From Lysobacter enzymogenes (GTDB lineage: Bacteria > Pseudomonadota > Gammaproteobacteria > Xanthomonadales > Xanthomonadaceae), in contig NZ_FNOG01000005.1 of assembly GCF_900106525.1 (NCBI RefSeq), positions 552,153 to 616,152 on the forward strand: a DNA stretch of 64,000 nt. Direction: 5' to 3'. Shown piece by piece: positions 11,103 to 20,544 of the stretch. Position 1 is the stretch's first letter. Each line of letters opens with the position of its first letter. A program made the position numbers and the translations under genes. The notes under the pieces are model-generated. The model saw only the letters and a program-made list of their open reading frames with translations. It did no database searches and was not told the origin of the DNA.

Positions 11103-11276
11103 TGTAGGAGCGGCGCGAGCCGCGACCGCGCCGCCGCCCGAAGCGACGCGACCGGCCGCAGCCCGCGCCGCGCCGGGCGTTGCGGACCGCGCAGGCGTAG
11201 CCTTCGCGGGCGGATCGGACCTCGCAGGTCCGACGCGGCGGGCGGTGGCGCAGTCGCGGCTTGCGCCGCTCCTACA
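11103..11276. repeat. Inverted pair of REP units (TGTAGGAGCGGC family)
   Basis: Arms at 11103-11126 (TGTAGGAGCGGCGCGAGCCG...) and 11253-11276 are inverted copies matching at 23 of 24 positions and separated by 126 bases. The pair lies between the divergently placed end of the VIT gene (11306) and the start of prfB (11031). The TGTAGGAGCGGC motif is a known REP-type repeat of gamma-proteobacteria; pairs like this behave as one mobile hairpin unit (REPIN). Confidence 0.8.
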
Positions 11277-11305
11277 AAGGGCCACCGCCGCCGCCTCGGA
11301 GCGGG

Positions 11306-14254
11306 TCACTTCACCTCGAACTCGCCCACCAGCACGGTTTCCCTGGCGTTCTTGAGCCGCAGGGTGACCTTGCGGTCGACCTGCCCCGCCCCACCGAAAC
11401 CGGTGCTCAACCACAGCTGCAACGTGGTCGCGCCGGTCACCAGTTGCTGGCGGTCGCCGAAGAAGTTGGCCTCGACCTTGTACTTGCCCGGCTTGGGCGT
11501 GCGCAACGAGAACTCCTCCGGGCCGTAGCCGCCGGTGAAGTCGTCGGTGATGCGGCCGCCCTGATAGGTCAGCTTGTGGCCGTAGTAGCACTTCTCGCCG
11601 TTGGGGTCGGTCACCCACAGGTCCATGTCGGAGTTGTCGCTGTCCCAGCTCAGCACCGCGCGCAGGCCCAGCGGCAGGTTGCGACGCAGGCGCGGGTCGA
11701 CCCGGCTCAGGTCGGTCTGGCCCGGGTGCGCGGCGGCGATCGCGTTGAGCTCGGCCAGGGCGATTTCCTCGATCCCGGGGAAACGCGCGTCCCAGTCGCG
11801 CTGGGCGACTTCGTACAGATGGTCGACCGCGCGCTGGTACTGGCCGGCGGCGGCGTAGGCCAGGCCGAGGTCGCGGAAGCTCTGCGGCTCCTCCTCTGCC
11901 AGGCTCAGCACGCGCTCGAACACCGGCAGCGCCAGCGCCGGCTCGTTGGCCTGCAGCAGGCGGTAGCCGAGCACGCGCAGGATGTGGCGGTTCTCCAGGT
12001 CCAGCTCGGCCAGGTTCGACAGCACCCGCAGCGCCAGCGCGTGCTGGCCCTTTTCTTCCAGCACGTCGGCCACGTCGAGGTAGAACGCGGTGCTGGCGGC
12101 GTGCGAGTCGCGCTCGTCCAGGTACAGGCGATAGACCAGCTCGGCCGGCGCGGCGCGCAGGCGGCGGGCGTAGGGCGAATCGGGCTGCCAGGGTTGCAGG
12201 GCGATGGTGGCGCGGCGGGCGCCTGCGCCGCCGTCGCTCTCGGCTTCGCTCTTGTCCATGCGGCTGCCGGTCACCACGATCGACTCCAGCGCCAGAGCCT
12301 GCGCCTCCGCAACGGGAGCGGGAGCCGGCGGCGGCGCCATCGCCGCGACCGGCGCTACGCCGGCCGCATCGGCGACGTCGCTTGCGTAGCGCTCGCTCTG
12401 CGCGCGCCGACGCGCCAGCTCGTTGCCGGCGATGGCGCCGGCCGGCTTCGGCGGCGGCGGCAACGCGCTCTTGGGCCAGTCGCGCTGCCACCATTCGATC
12501 CGCCGCGCGTACAGCCCGGCGACGCGGTCCAGACTCGCCTTGCGGGTGCTGTCGCGCTCGCCGGCCTGCACCGCCTTGAGCCGCAGGAACTCGTCCTGGC
12601 CGTCGGGCGGCGCAATGTCGTAGCGCACGTAGTCGGCGAGGCTGTCGAGCACGATCAGCGAGGTTTCGCCGGTGACCACGCCGAAACGCTGGCCCAGGCG
12701 GGCGATGGCGGCGCGGTTGAGCTCGGGCTCGGCCTCCAGCGCGGCGATCGACCAGTTCGCCCACAACCGCGCCGGGAACGCGCTGGGCGCCGAGTCGGCG
12801 TCGACCGCGACGCGCTCTGTGCGCACGATGTCGCCATCGCGCAGATGCACGGTCAGCTCGGCGCGGCCGTCGCGCAGGCGGCCGGCGATGCGCAGCATGC
12901 CGTCCTGGGCGAACGACGCGGCGGCGATCACCTGATCGGCGCCGAGCGCGTCGATGCCGGTCAGGCTCGGGCCCTGCTCGAGCAGTTCGGCGGCAGCGCG
13001 GTCGAGCTCGCCGGCGCGCTGCCAGCTCACCAGCCGCCCGCCCGCGCCCTGCGCCAGCGCGCTCAGGCGCACGGCGTCGGCGTTCGCGCCGGCCGAATTG
13101 AGCGCGTACAGGCGCTGCTGCGCGCCGAGCTTGGGGAAGCCCTCGGCGCCGAAGTTGAATAGGCCGTCGCCGACCAGCAAGTACTCGCCGATATCGGCGC
13201 GTGGCGTCCAGCCGCCGGCGGCGCTGGCGCCGTCGTAGACCGTGCTGTCCAGTTCGCGCCGCAACGCCGACCAGTCGCCGTTCGCGACCCGGAACGCGCG
13301 CGGCGCCTCGGCGCGGTCGCGCAGCCGGATCAGGCTCACCTCGACGTTGCCGGCGCGACGGAAATAGCGATCGAGCAAGGCCAGCTCGCTGGCGTGGTCG
13401 CGCTTGCGCCCGGACGCCGAGCTGTCCCACAACAGGCCGACCGCCGCCGGCAGCGGACGCGGCGCGCTGACACCGGGCAACGGCACTTCGGCGAGGAAAT
13501 AGCGCTCGCCGGCGTAGTCCTGGACGTAGGTGCGCGGCTTGGCCGCGGCCGGCACGCTCAGCGCCAAGGCGCCGCCGGCCGGCGCGCGCGCCAGGCTCAG
13601 GCGATAGCCGCCCTTGGCCTTGTCGATGCGCGCATCGCCGCTGAGCCCTTCGGCCTGCGGCTGCTCGGCGCTGCGCAGTTGCAAGTCGAAGCGGCCGGCG
13701 TCGGCGGCGAAGGCCAGCGGCAGTTCGAAGCGCCAGCGGCCGCCATCGCGACGCAGCGCTTCGCGCAGTTCCAGCCGCACCCGGCGCGTGCCCTGGGCCG
13801 GGATCGGATAGATGCGCAGCTTGAATTGGTTGCCGGCGGTGCGCTCCAGCAGCGCCGGGTCGACGCCGCGCCGCTCGATCTGCTCGAACACCGCGCGGCC
13901 CTTGTCCTTGGGCACCGGCACCGCCGGGCGCAGCTTGCCGTCGATGTCGAGGGCGAAGCCGTCGATCTGCTGGCCGTCGCGCAGCGGGAACTGCAGCTCG
14001 CCTTCGAGTGCGCGGTGGTTGGGGTTGCGGAACACCAGTTCGATCGCGGTGTGGGCCAGGCCGCCGCTGAGTTCGGCGTCGATCTGCGCCGATTCCAGGC
14101 GGATCGGCGTTTCCGCGCCGCGCACGAGCAGCAGCGGCGGTGCCGGCGGCGGCGCGGTCACATCGCCGCGGACGTGGGGTTGGCCGATCGCGGCCAGGCC
14201 GGTGGGCAGGGCCAGCAGCAGGCCGGCGAGCGTGGCGGGGAGACGGGAAGTCAC
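11306..14254 (-). CDS. Secreted VIT / VWA / TPR / DUF2135 protein
   Basis: A 982-residue protein starting at GTG 14254 with a signal peptide (TLAGLLLALPTGLAA). Domains in order: a VIT domain (residues ~50-180; ELVFRNPNHRALEGELQFPL), a von Willebrand A-like part with a DxSxS metal site (WDSSASG, ~300), TPR-like helices (~690-820; AYAAAGQYQRAVDHLYEVAQ), and a C-terminal DUF2135 beta domain (SWDSDNSDMDLWVTDPNGE). Proteins of this build are thought to mediate adhesion or assembly at the cell surface; the function here is unknown. Near residue 658 it carries IVVTGSRMDKSE, a phrase normally found in the plug region of TonB-dependent receptors. Confidence 0.85.
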   Translation of the reverse strand: MTSRLPATLAGLLLALPTGLAAIGQPHVRGDVTAPPPAPPLLLVRGAETPIRLESAQIDAELSGGLAHTAIELVFRNPNHRALEGELQFPLRDGQQIDGFALDIDGKLRPAVPVPKDKGRAVFEQIERRGVDPALLERTAGNQFKLRIYPIPAQGTRRVRLELREALRRDGGRWRFELPLAFAADAGRFDLQLRSAEQPQAEGLSGDARIDKAKGGYRLSLARAPAGGALALSVPAAAKPRTYVQDYAGERYFLAEVPLPGVSAPRPLPAAVGLLWDSSASGRKRDHASELALLDRYFRRAGNVEVSLIRLRDRAEAPRAFRVANGDWSALRRELDSTVYDGASAAGGWTPRADIGEYLLVGDGLFNFGAEGFPKLGAQQRLYALNSAGANADAVRLSALAQGAGGRLVSWQRAGELDRAAAELLEQGPSLTGIDALGADQVIAAASFAQDGMLRIAGRLRDGRAELTVHLRDGDIVRTERVAVDADSAPSAFPARLWANWSIAALEAEPELNRAAIARLGQRFGVVTGETSLIVLDSLADYVRYDIAPPDGQDEFLRLKAVQAGERDSTRKASLDRVAGLYARRIEWWQRDWPKSALPPPPKPAGAIAGNELARRRAQSERYASDVADAAGVAPVAAMAPPPAPAPVAEAQALALESIVVTGSRMDKSEAESDGGAGARRATIALQPWQPDSPYARRLRAAPAELVYRLYLDERDSHAASTAFYLDVADVLEEKGQHALALRVLSNLAELDLENRHILRVLGYRLLQANEPALALPVFERVLSLAEEEPQSFRDLGLAYAAAGQYQRAVDHLYEVAQRDWDARFPGIEEIALAELNAIAAAHPGQTDLSRVDPRLRRNLPLGLRAVLSWDSDNSDMDLWVTDPNGEKCYYGHKLTYQGGRITDDFTGGYGPEEFSLRTPKPGKYKVEANFFGDRQQLVTGATTLQLWLSTGFGGAGQVDRKVTLRLKNARETVLVGEFEVK

Positions 14255-14476
14255 CGGGTTGCGTCTTTGTAGTGGGCGATGCAGCTGTCAACGCGCGAGC
14301 CGGCGCGGTGGGGTCAGCGGTCCTGCCGCGCAGCATCTACGAGGCCGCGGCGCAAGGCAAACCCTGGCGCTGCGGCGTCGTCGACTGCATTGGGATCGCA
14401 AGCGCGGCGCGAACGGCGCCGGCGCAGGGCCGCCGGGTTGCGGCGGCCGCAAGCGCGCGGTATCGCCCCGCGCGCA

Positions 14477-14500
14477 GCGGCGGCGCGATCGCGCCGCCGC
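14477..14500. terminator. 24-base perfect palindrome after the beta-mannosidase gene
   Basis: GCGGCGGCGCGA/TCGCGCCGCCGC is fully self-complementary and sits 12 bases past the stop of the minus-strand gene ending at 14512. It could mark the transcript end, but no U-tract follows. Confidence 0.45.
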
Positions 14501-14511
14501 CTTCGCCCGCC

Positions 14512-17157
14512 TCAGCGGCGGTACAAGGAGCGCAGGTTCAAGCCGGCCTGCAGGCTGGCCAGGTCGGCCGCCGACTTCAACGCGATCTCGACCGTCTCGC
14601 CCGGCAGCAGAGTCAGCGCGTTGTCGGCCAGCTCGACGTCGTGGTCGCCGAAGTCGATCCACACCGCGCGCGCCAGGGTCTTGGCGCGCAGCTTGAGCAC
14701 GTAGCCCGCGCCGTCGCGGCGCAGGGTCGCCTGCAGCTTCGGGTCTTGCCACGCCAGCGTCTTGGATTCGCCGAAATACACCACGTTGCGCGACACCGCG
14801 CGGCCGTCGACGAACAGCTCGAACACCGCCGCGGTGCGCGAAGGGTCGGCGCCGCGCAGCAGTTCGGCGTCGCTCCAATGGCCGGCGCGGGTCGCGCTCA
14901 GCGGCGCCAGCACCGCCTTCTCTCGCTGCTCGTGGCGCACGCGCCCAGCGAAGTCGATCACCCGCAGCCGCCACTCGCCCTGCACCGCTTGCTGGCGGTC
15001 GGAGATCAAGGTCAGCTCGGTCTCGCGCTTGCCCGGCCGGCGCAGCGGCGCGACCGCCAGTTCGGCGAAGAAACGCTTGGCGTGGAAGTGCAGCGGTTTC
15101 CAGCGGCCGAAGTAGTCCAGGCTCGACCACGACGCGCCCGGCCAGACATCGTTCAACTGCCAGTACAGCGAGCCCATCGTGCGCGGGCGCGAGGCGCGGT
15201 GGTGCAGCGCGGCCAGTTCGATGCCCTCGGCCTGGACCTGCTGGCTCAGATACACGAAGTCGGCGAAATCGCGCGGCTCGCCGTATTCGCCGCGCACGTA
15301 CTTGAGCAGGCGGCTGTTGCCGTCGCCGGCGAGGAACTTCTGGTGCGCGCGGATCACCGGCGCGTCGATGCCCTGCTCCTCGGGTTTGGCGAACGCGCCG
15401 ATGGTGCGCAGCGACGGCCAACCCTGCAGGCCGTACTCGGACATGAAGCGCGGGGTTTCGTCGAGATAAGCCGTAGCCGGCAGCGCCGGGCCGCCCCACA
15501 CGTCCCAGTAGTGCTTGTCGCCGTTGTTGGAATCGTTGGCCTTCTCGGCCAGGTCGTTGCTCGGCGAGCTCGACCAGTACGGCACGCCCGCGCCTTCCTG
15601 CGCAACCACTTCGCGCAAGTCCTTGCCGAACAGCGCGACGTAGCCGTTCCAGACTTGTTCGGCGAACTTCGGATCGGCTTCCTTGAGCTTCTTGCCGTGG
15701 CCCCAGTCCTTCCAGGCGGTCTCTTCCTCGTTGTTGCCGCACCACAGCACGATGCTGGGGTGGTTGCGCAGCCGGCGCACGTTGTCGCGGGCCTCGGCGA
15801 CGACGTTGGCGCGGAACTTGGGATCGAACGCCGGCGGCATGCCGCCGCCGAACATGAAGTCCTGCCACACCATCAGCCCGAGTTCGTCGGCGATCTCGAA
15901 GAACTCGTCGGACTCGTAATAGCCGCCGCCCCAGTTGCGCAGCATGTTCATGTTGGCGTCGCGCGCGGACTGCAGGTCGCGGCGCAGGCGCTCGCGGGTC
16001 ACCCGCGCCGGGAACGCGTCGAAGGGAATCGCGTTGGCGCCCTTGGCGAAGATCTCGATGCCGTTGACGACGAAGGCGAAGCCCTGCCCGCTCGCGTCGC
16101 GTTCGCGCTTGATCTCGACCCGGCGCAGGCCGGTGCGGCGCTGGGCCTGCGCCTGCACACCCTCGGCGTCGCTGAGCGTGGCCTTGAAGGTATACAGCGC
16201 CTGCTCGCCGTAGCCGACCGGATACCACAGCCGCGGGCGTTCGATCGCCAGCGGCACCGCCACGGTGTTGCGCCCGGCGCGCAGCCGCGCCGGCTGGCGC
16301 AGCGTCGCCGGCGCGCCGTCGGGGCCGCGGTATTCGATATCGACCGTAGCCACGCCGGCGGTAGCGCTTTCGATCTCCACCTGCACCTCGCCTTCGGCGC
16401 GCTCGCGGCTCACCGCGCGCGGCTGCACGTGCAGGTCGGCGATGCGCAGACGGTCCCAGCTTTCCAGGCGCACACCGCGCCAGATCCCGGCGGTGACGTA
16501 GCGCGGGCCCCAGTCCCAGCCGTAGTGATAGCCGGGCTTGCGCGCGAAGTTGCCGGTCATCGCGTCCTTGGGCTCGTCGCCATACGGCGAGGGGTAGTTG
16601 CCGGCGATCTTGTTCGGCATCGCCAACACCCGCGGCAGCAGCTTGCGGATCGGCGACTGGAACACCACCCGCAGTTCGTTGCCGCGCGCGCGCAGGCGCC
16701 CGTCGACCGGCACGCGCCAGGTGCGGAAGGAATTGTCGGCGCGCAGCAGCTCGCGGCCGTTGAGGGTGACGGTGGCGAAGGTATCCAGGCCGTCGAACAC
16801 CAGCTCGTTGCGCGCGCGCTTGAGCGTGGCGGCATCGACATCGAAGCTGGTGCGGTATTCCCAGCCGGCCAGGCCGATCCATTGCAGCTGCGCTTCGCGC
16901 GCGCCGACATAGGGATCGGCGATCAGGCCCGCGGCGAGCAGGTCGGTGTGGACGTGGCCGGGCACCTGCGCGCCGCGCCATTGGGTGGCGTCGCGATGCG
17001 CAGCGGCTTCGGGATCGTCGGGCAGCAGGCGGAACTGCCAGCCCTGGTGCAGTTCGACGCGGTCCAGCGGCGCGGCCTGAACGGCGGCGACGCACAGCAG
17101 CAACGCGAGGGCGGCGAGCATCCGCCAGGAGGACGAGGGCCGTGCGGTCTGGGGCAT
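14512..17157 (-). CDS. Beta-mannosidase, GH2 family, secreted
   Basis: The 881-residue enzyme hydrolyses beta-1,4-linked mannose, such as the Man-beta-1,4-GlcNAc core of N-glycans. ATG 17157 follows AGGTGAT and gives a clear signal peptide ([16 protein letters not shown]). GH2 order: jelly-roll (~30-210), immunoglobulin-like (~220-330), and a TIM barrel with acid/base Glu in LWCGNNEEE (~473) and nucleophile Glu in [13 protein letters not shown] (~572). [13 protein letters not shown] matches the beta-mannosidase subgroup. A terminator separates it from the receptor gene upstream, so it may have its own promoter in 17158-17263. Context (GH20, GH92, glycosylasparaginase) supports N-glycan degradation. 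Confidence 0.93.
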   Translation of the reverse strand: MPQTARPSSSWRMLAALALLLCVAAVQAAPLDRVELHQGWQFRLLPDDPEAAAHRDATQWRGAQVPGHVHTDLLAAGLIADPYVGAREAQLQWIGLAGWEYRTSFDVDAATLKRARNELVFDGLDTFATVTLNGRELLRADNSFRTWRVPVDGRLRARGNELRVVFQSPIRKLLPRVLAMPNKIAGNYPSPYGDEPKDAMTGNFARKPGYHYGWDWGPRYVTAGIWRGVRLESWDRLRIADLHVQPRAVSRERAEGEVQVEIESATAGVATVDIEYRGPDGAPATLRQPARLRAGRNTVAVPLAIERPRLWYPVGYGEQALYTFKATLSDAEGVQAQAQRRTGLRRVEIKRERDASGQGFAFVVNGIEIFAKGANAIPFDAFPARVTRERLRRDLQSARDANMNMLRNWGGGYYESDEFFEIADELGLMVWQDFMFGGGMPPAFDPKFRANVVAEARDNVRRLRNHPSIVLWCGNNEEETAWKDWGHGKKLKEADPKFAEQVWNGYVALFGKDLREVVAQEGAGVPYWSSSPSNDLAEKANDSNNGDKHYWDVWGGPALPATAYLDETPRFMSEYGLQGWPSLRTIGAFAKPEEQGIDAPVIRAHQKFLAGDGNSRLLKYVRGEYGEPRDFADFVYLSQQVQAEGIELAALHHRASRPRTMGSLYWQLNDVWPGASWSSLDYFGRWKPLHFHAKRFFAELAVAPLRRPGKRETELTLISDRQQAVQGEWRLRVIDFAGRVRHEQREKAVLAPLSATRAGHWSDAELLRGADPSRTAAVFELFVDGRAVSRNVVYFGESKTLAWQDPKLQATLRRDGAGYVLKLRAKTLARAVWIDFGDHDVELADNALTLLPGETVEIALKSAADLASLQAGLNLRSLYRR

Positions 17158-17263
17158 GGGATCACCTGGGTCGTCGGTTCGGAGCGCGCGCCGCGACGGC
17201 GGCCGCGCTGCGGCGTCGGCGCGATATCCGCGCGACAACCGCGATAGTCGGATGCGGCGCCGG

Positions 17264-17296
17264 AAAAAGACGGGAGCGCGCTTCCCGCGCTCCCGT
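17264..17296 (-). terminator. Rho-independent terminator of the first receptor gene
   Basis: On the minus strand an 11-base stem (ACGGGAGCGCG/CGCGCTCCCGT, loop GGAAG) is followed by CTTTTTCC. It lies about 190 bases past the receptor stop at 17488. The rest of the 330-base gap 17158-17487 shows no gene. Confidence 0.85.
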
Positions 17297-17487
17297 TCCG
17301 AGTTCCGGACAAGACCTCGCGGCACGCATTCCGAGGGTGGCCGCGAGGGTGTACACCGCCTTGCCCGGGAGGTCCGCCGCCGCACCGATGCGCATCACTG
17401 GAGGAGATGCGCGCCGGCCCGGCCGCGGGGTGCTGCCGTCCGCGCGGGCCCGGGCGGCCCGCGCGTCCGATTCGATGCGACGAACGC

Positions 17488-20355
17488 TCAGTCGAACTTG
17501 TAAACGAATTCGGCCGAGATTTCACGACCCACGCGCTGGAACACCCGCTCGTTGGCGTAGGCGAAGAACTTCTTGTACGGGTCCTTGTAGTCGGCTTCGT
17601 CGAACAGGTTGTCCACGTACAGGTTGACCCGCGCCTGCTCGGTCAGCTGATAGCCGGCGGTCAGGTTGAAATACACCGGCGCCTTGAGCTTGCCGACCAT
17701 GCGGCAGGTGGTGTCGGTCTGGCCCGGCAGGATCGGCGCGCACTCGTTGTAGTTGTCGCCGTTGACGTGGCCGATGCGGTTGGCGAACAAGGTCGCGTTC
17801 CACGGGCCGCGGCTCCAGCTGGCGCTGGCGCGGGCGAAGGTGCGCACTTCCTTGTCGCGGTTCTCCTGCATCGGCGAACCCGGGTCGCGCTGCTCGTTGT
17901 TCTTGAGCTGGTTGGTGTAGTTGAACTGGAAGCTGAAATCGCCGAAGCGGGTCGCCGGGATCTTGTAGCGCGCGGTGAAGTCGACGCCGGCCACTTCGCG
18001 GTAGGCGATGTTGATCGGGCCGCTGAACACCGACACCACCTGGCCGAGCGGATAGTTCGGATCGGCCACGCCGAAGGAGTTGGTGCCCGGCGCGCTGCGG
18101 GTCACGCGCGAGACGATGTCCGAACAGGTCGACGAGCCCGGGGTGACCTGCATGCGGTCGCTGGCGCGGCGCGGGCGGCCGTTGCGGCACTGGCTCTCGA
18201 GGTCGAGGATGTCGGCGATGTCGAAATCGCGGACCTGGTTGTCGATGGTCATGCGCCAGTAGTCGGCGCTGAACGACAGGTTTTCGGCCGCGTCCCACAC
18301 CAGGCCGGCGCTCCACGACTTGCCGGTCTCGCTTTCCAGCTTGAGGTTGCCGGTGCGGGCGATGTTGTGACGGTAGTACAGCGCCTGCGAGCTGCAATCC
18401 GGGCCGAGGCCGCGGTTGATGCAGGTCGCCACGTCGGAGTCTTCCTGAGTGCCGGTGCCGCTGGTGGCGAACAGGTAATGCATGTCCGGCGCGCGGAAGG
18501 TGGTGTTGTAGGCGCCGCGCACCAGCAGGCTTTCGATCGGCCGCCACTCGATGCCGGCGTTCCAGGTGAAGTTGCTTTCCTTGCGCGCATCGTCGTCGTA
18601 GCGGTCGAAACGGCCGGCGCCGGTCACGTCCAGGGTCTTGAACACCGGCACCTTGAATTCCACGCCCACCGCGTAGCGCTTGCGGTCGCCGCCGCCCTGG
18701 TTGGTGCCGCCGGGCTGGTCGTAGAGCTTGTTGGCGCCGAAGGTCAGCGGATCGGGGGTGAGGCGATAGCCCTGCGAACCGGCTTCGATCACGCCGGCGA
18801 AGCCGACCGGGCCGGCCGGCAGGTCGAACAGGTCGCCGTTGACCGAGAACTGGGCCTGGTTCATCCACGACTCGGCGCTGCTCTTGCCGCGCGTGGTGAG
18901 CTGGCGGAAGGTCTCCGGCGTCATCGGATTCCAGAACTTGTTCTGGTCCAGCGCGTACACCGGCAAGCCGTTGTTGGTGCCCAGCTGCGGGCCGAGGAAA
19001 TAGCTGTCGACCGCGCTCTGCAGCATGCCCGGGAAGCTGAAGTCGACCTTGTACTCGGTGCGGCCGACCGTGGCGTCCCAGTTGAAGCGCTCGCCGAAGC
19101 GGCCGCGCAGGCCGGCGGCCAGATCCCAGGAACGCTCCTTGGTCTCGAACAGGAACGGATCGCGGCTGCCCGCTTCCGGCACGGTGAAGGCGCGGCGCGC
19201 CTGGTAGGTGCGGCCGGTGTTCTGGTCGTAGAACGCGCCGCCGCGGTTGAGCTCGAAGCGCAGCGCTTCGTCCTGGCGCGATTCGCCGGTGCTGTCCCAG
19301 ACCGAGGCGCTGACCCAGGCCTGCATGCCGTTGTCGAAGTCGTAGCTGAAGTTGCCGAAGCCGGAGCGGTTGTCCGAGCCGTTGCGCAGGCTCCACAGCG
19401 AGTTGCCGCGCGATTGCGAGCAGCTGTAGCCGGGGAACTCGGGCGCGTTGCCGTCGTTGCCGAGGAAGTTGTGCAGCGGCAGGTCCTGGAAGCGGTCGCA
19501 GGCGCCGGCCGGCGGAGTGACCCGGCGCTTGGACGCGGTGTCGATCAGCTCCACGCCCCACACCCACGGCCACGGATCGTTGACCAGCGGCTTGACCGTC
19601 GCCGCCGGTTCCAGATCGGAGGCGAGGAAGCCGCGCTGGCCGGCGAAGATGGTTTCGCGGCCGCTGAACTGCACGCCGTAGGTCGCGCTCCACTTGTCGC
19701 CGGTGCGCCCGCCGGTCCACGACAGGTCGTAGGAATCGCCGCCGCCGCGGGTGGTGGTGCCGCCCTTGATGCGCACCTCATCGCCATTGAAGTTCTTCTT
19801 CATGATGATGTTGATGACGCCGGCCATCGCGTCGGAGCCGTAGATCGCCGAACCGCCGCTGGCGAGCACTTCGATGCGCTCCACCGCCGACATCGGGATG
19901 TTGTTGAAGTTGGCGAAGTTTCCGCGGCCTTCATACGGCAGCGGGTAATCGGCGACGCGGCGGCCGTCGATCAGCAGCAAGGTGCGGCCGGGGCCGAGGT
20001 TGCGCAGGTTCAGCGGGCTGGCGTTGGGCGTGGGGCCTTTGTTGACGTCGGCCTGGACGGAGCCGGTGACTTCGGTCAGCGAGCTCAGCGCCTCGTACAC
20101 GTTGGCGAAGCCTTCGCGCTTGATCTGCTCGGTGGTGATCACCGTCACCGGCGCCGGGCCTTCGAGCTCGGCGCGCTTGATGCGCGAACCGGTCACGGTG
20201 ATCTTGTCCACCGTCTTGGCCTCGCCGGTCGGCGCGGCGTCCTGCGCCTGCGCCGCCAGCGGCAGATACAACGCGGCGAGCAGCGCCGCGCAGAGCGCAT
20301 CGCGGCGCGCGTGGTGGCCTCGGCGTTGCGGCGTGCGGTCGTTTTGCTGAGTCAT
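17488..20355 (-). CDS. TonB-dependent receptor 1 of the glycan locus
   Basis: A 955-residue outer-membrane receptor that imports a ligand using TonB energy. Signal peptide ending AALYLPLAAQAQ; plug domain (residues ~50-175) with KITVTGSRIKRAE, NLRNLGPGRTLLLIDGRR and VERIEVLASGGSAIYGSDAM; then a 22-strand-type barrel region with FRAPDMHYLF and NLYVDNLFDEADYKDPY. It belongs to the large xanthomonad family resembling sugar receptors. It ends in FVYKFD, so the aromatic residue of the barrel signal is penultimate. The context of mannosidases and hexosaminidase predicts an N-glycan fragment as ligand. A shared operator-like sequence lies about 120 bases upstream. Confidence 0.92.
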   Translation of the reverse strand: MTQQNDRTPQRRGHHARRDALCAALLAALYLPLAAQAQDAAPTGEAKTVDKITVTGSRIKRAELEGPAPVTVITTEQIKREGFANVYEALSSLTEVTGSVQADVNKGPTPNASPLNLRNLGPGRTLLLIDGRRVADYPLPYEGRGNFANFNNIPMSAVERIEVLASGGSAIYGSDAMAGVINIIMKKNFNGDEVRIKGGTTTRGGGDSYDLSWTGGRTGDKWSATYGVQFSGRETIFAGQRGFLASDLEPAATVKPLVNDPWPWVWGVELIDTASKRRVTPPAGACDRFQDLPLHNFLGNDGNAPEFPGYSCSQSRGNSLWSLRNGSDNRSGFGNFSYDFDNGMQAWVSASVWDSTGESRQDEALRFELNRGGAFYDQNTGRTYQARRAFTVPEAGSRDPFLFETKERSWDLAAGLRGRFGERFNWDATVGRTEYKVDFSFPGMLQSAVDSYFLGPQLGTNNGLPVYALDQNKFWNPMTPETFRQLTTRGKSSAESWMNQAQFSVNGDLFDLPAGPVGFAGVIEAGSQGYRLTPDPLTFGANKLYDQPGGTNQGGGDRKRYAVGVEFKVPVFKTLDVTGAGRFDRYDDDARKESNFTWNAGIEWRPIESLLVRGAYNTTFRAPDMHYLFATSGTGTQEDSDVATCINRGLGPDCSSQALYYRHNIARTGNLKLESETGKSWSAGLVWDAAENLSFSADYWRMTIDNQVRDFDIADILDLESQCRNGRPRRASDRMQVTPGSSTCSDIVSRVTRSAPGTNSFGVADPNYPLGQVVSVFSGPINIAYREVAGVDFTARYKIPATRFGDFSFQFNYTNQLKNNEQRDPGSPMQENRDKEVRTFARASASWSRGPWNATLFANRIGHVNGDNYNECAPILPGQTDTTCRMVGKLKAPVYFNLTAGYQLTEQARVNLYVDNLFDEADYKDPYKKFFAYANERVFQRVGREISAEFVYKFD

Positions 20356-20473
20356 TGGCTACCCCTCCCAATCGCGGCCGGATCGACGGCCCAGGTTTAT
20401 GTTTTTGTGATGTGCGCGGCCGGTGCGGCCGGCGCTGCGCGGCGGTGTTGCGTGGTGCTGCTGTGCGGCTAAT

Positions 20474-20489
20474 TTGGATCGATCTAAAT
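20474..20489. promoter_or_regulatory. Operator-like palindrome upstream of receptor 1
   Basis: TTGGATCGATCTAAAT, part of ATTTGGATC/GATCTAAAT (20472-20489), pairs at 8 of 9 positions. The same 16 bases occur in the same orientation at 28673-28688 upstream of receptor 2. Even symmetry around a central CG is typical of LacI-family operators. The regulator gene was not found in the window. Confidence 0.7.
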
Positions 20490-20544
20490 CAACGGCAAAA
20501 AAAATCCCTGCGACTTCGTCCGCGGGCGCCCGCGCGCGCGGCGT

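Noticed and set aside
11028..14336. 1102-codon minus-strand frame overlapping the VIT gene
   Set aside because: Arg/Ala/Pro-rich shadow frame; the VIT, TPR and DUF2135 domains are in the frame 11306-14254.
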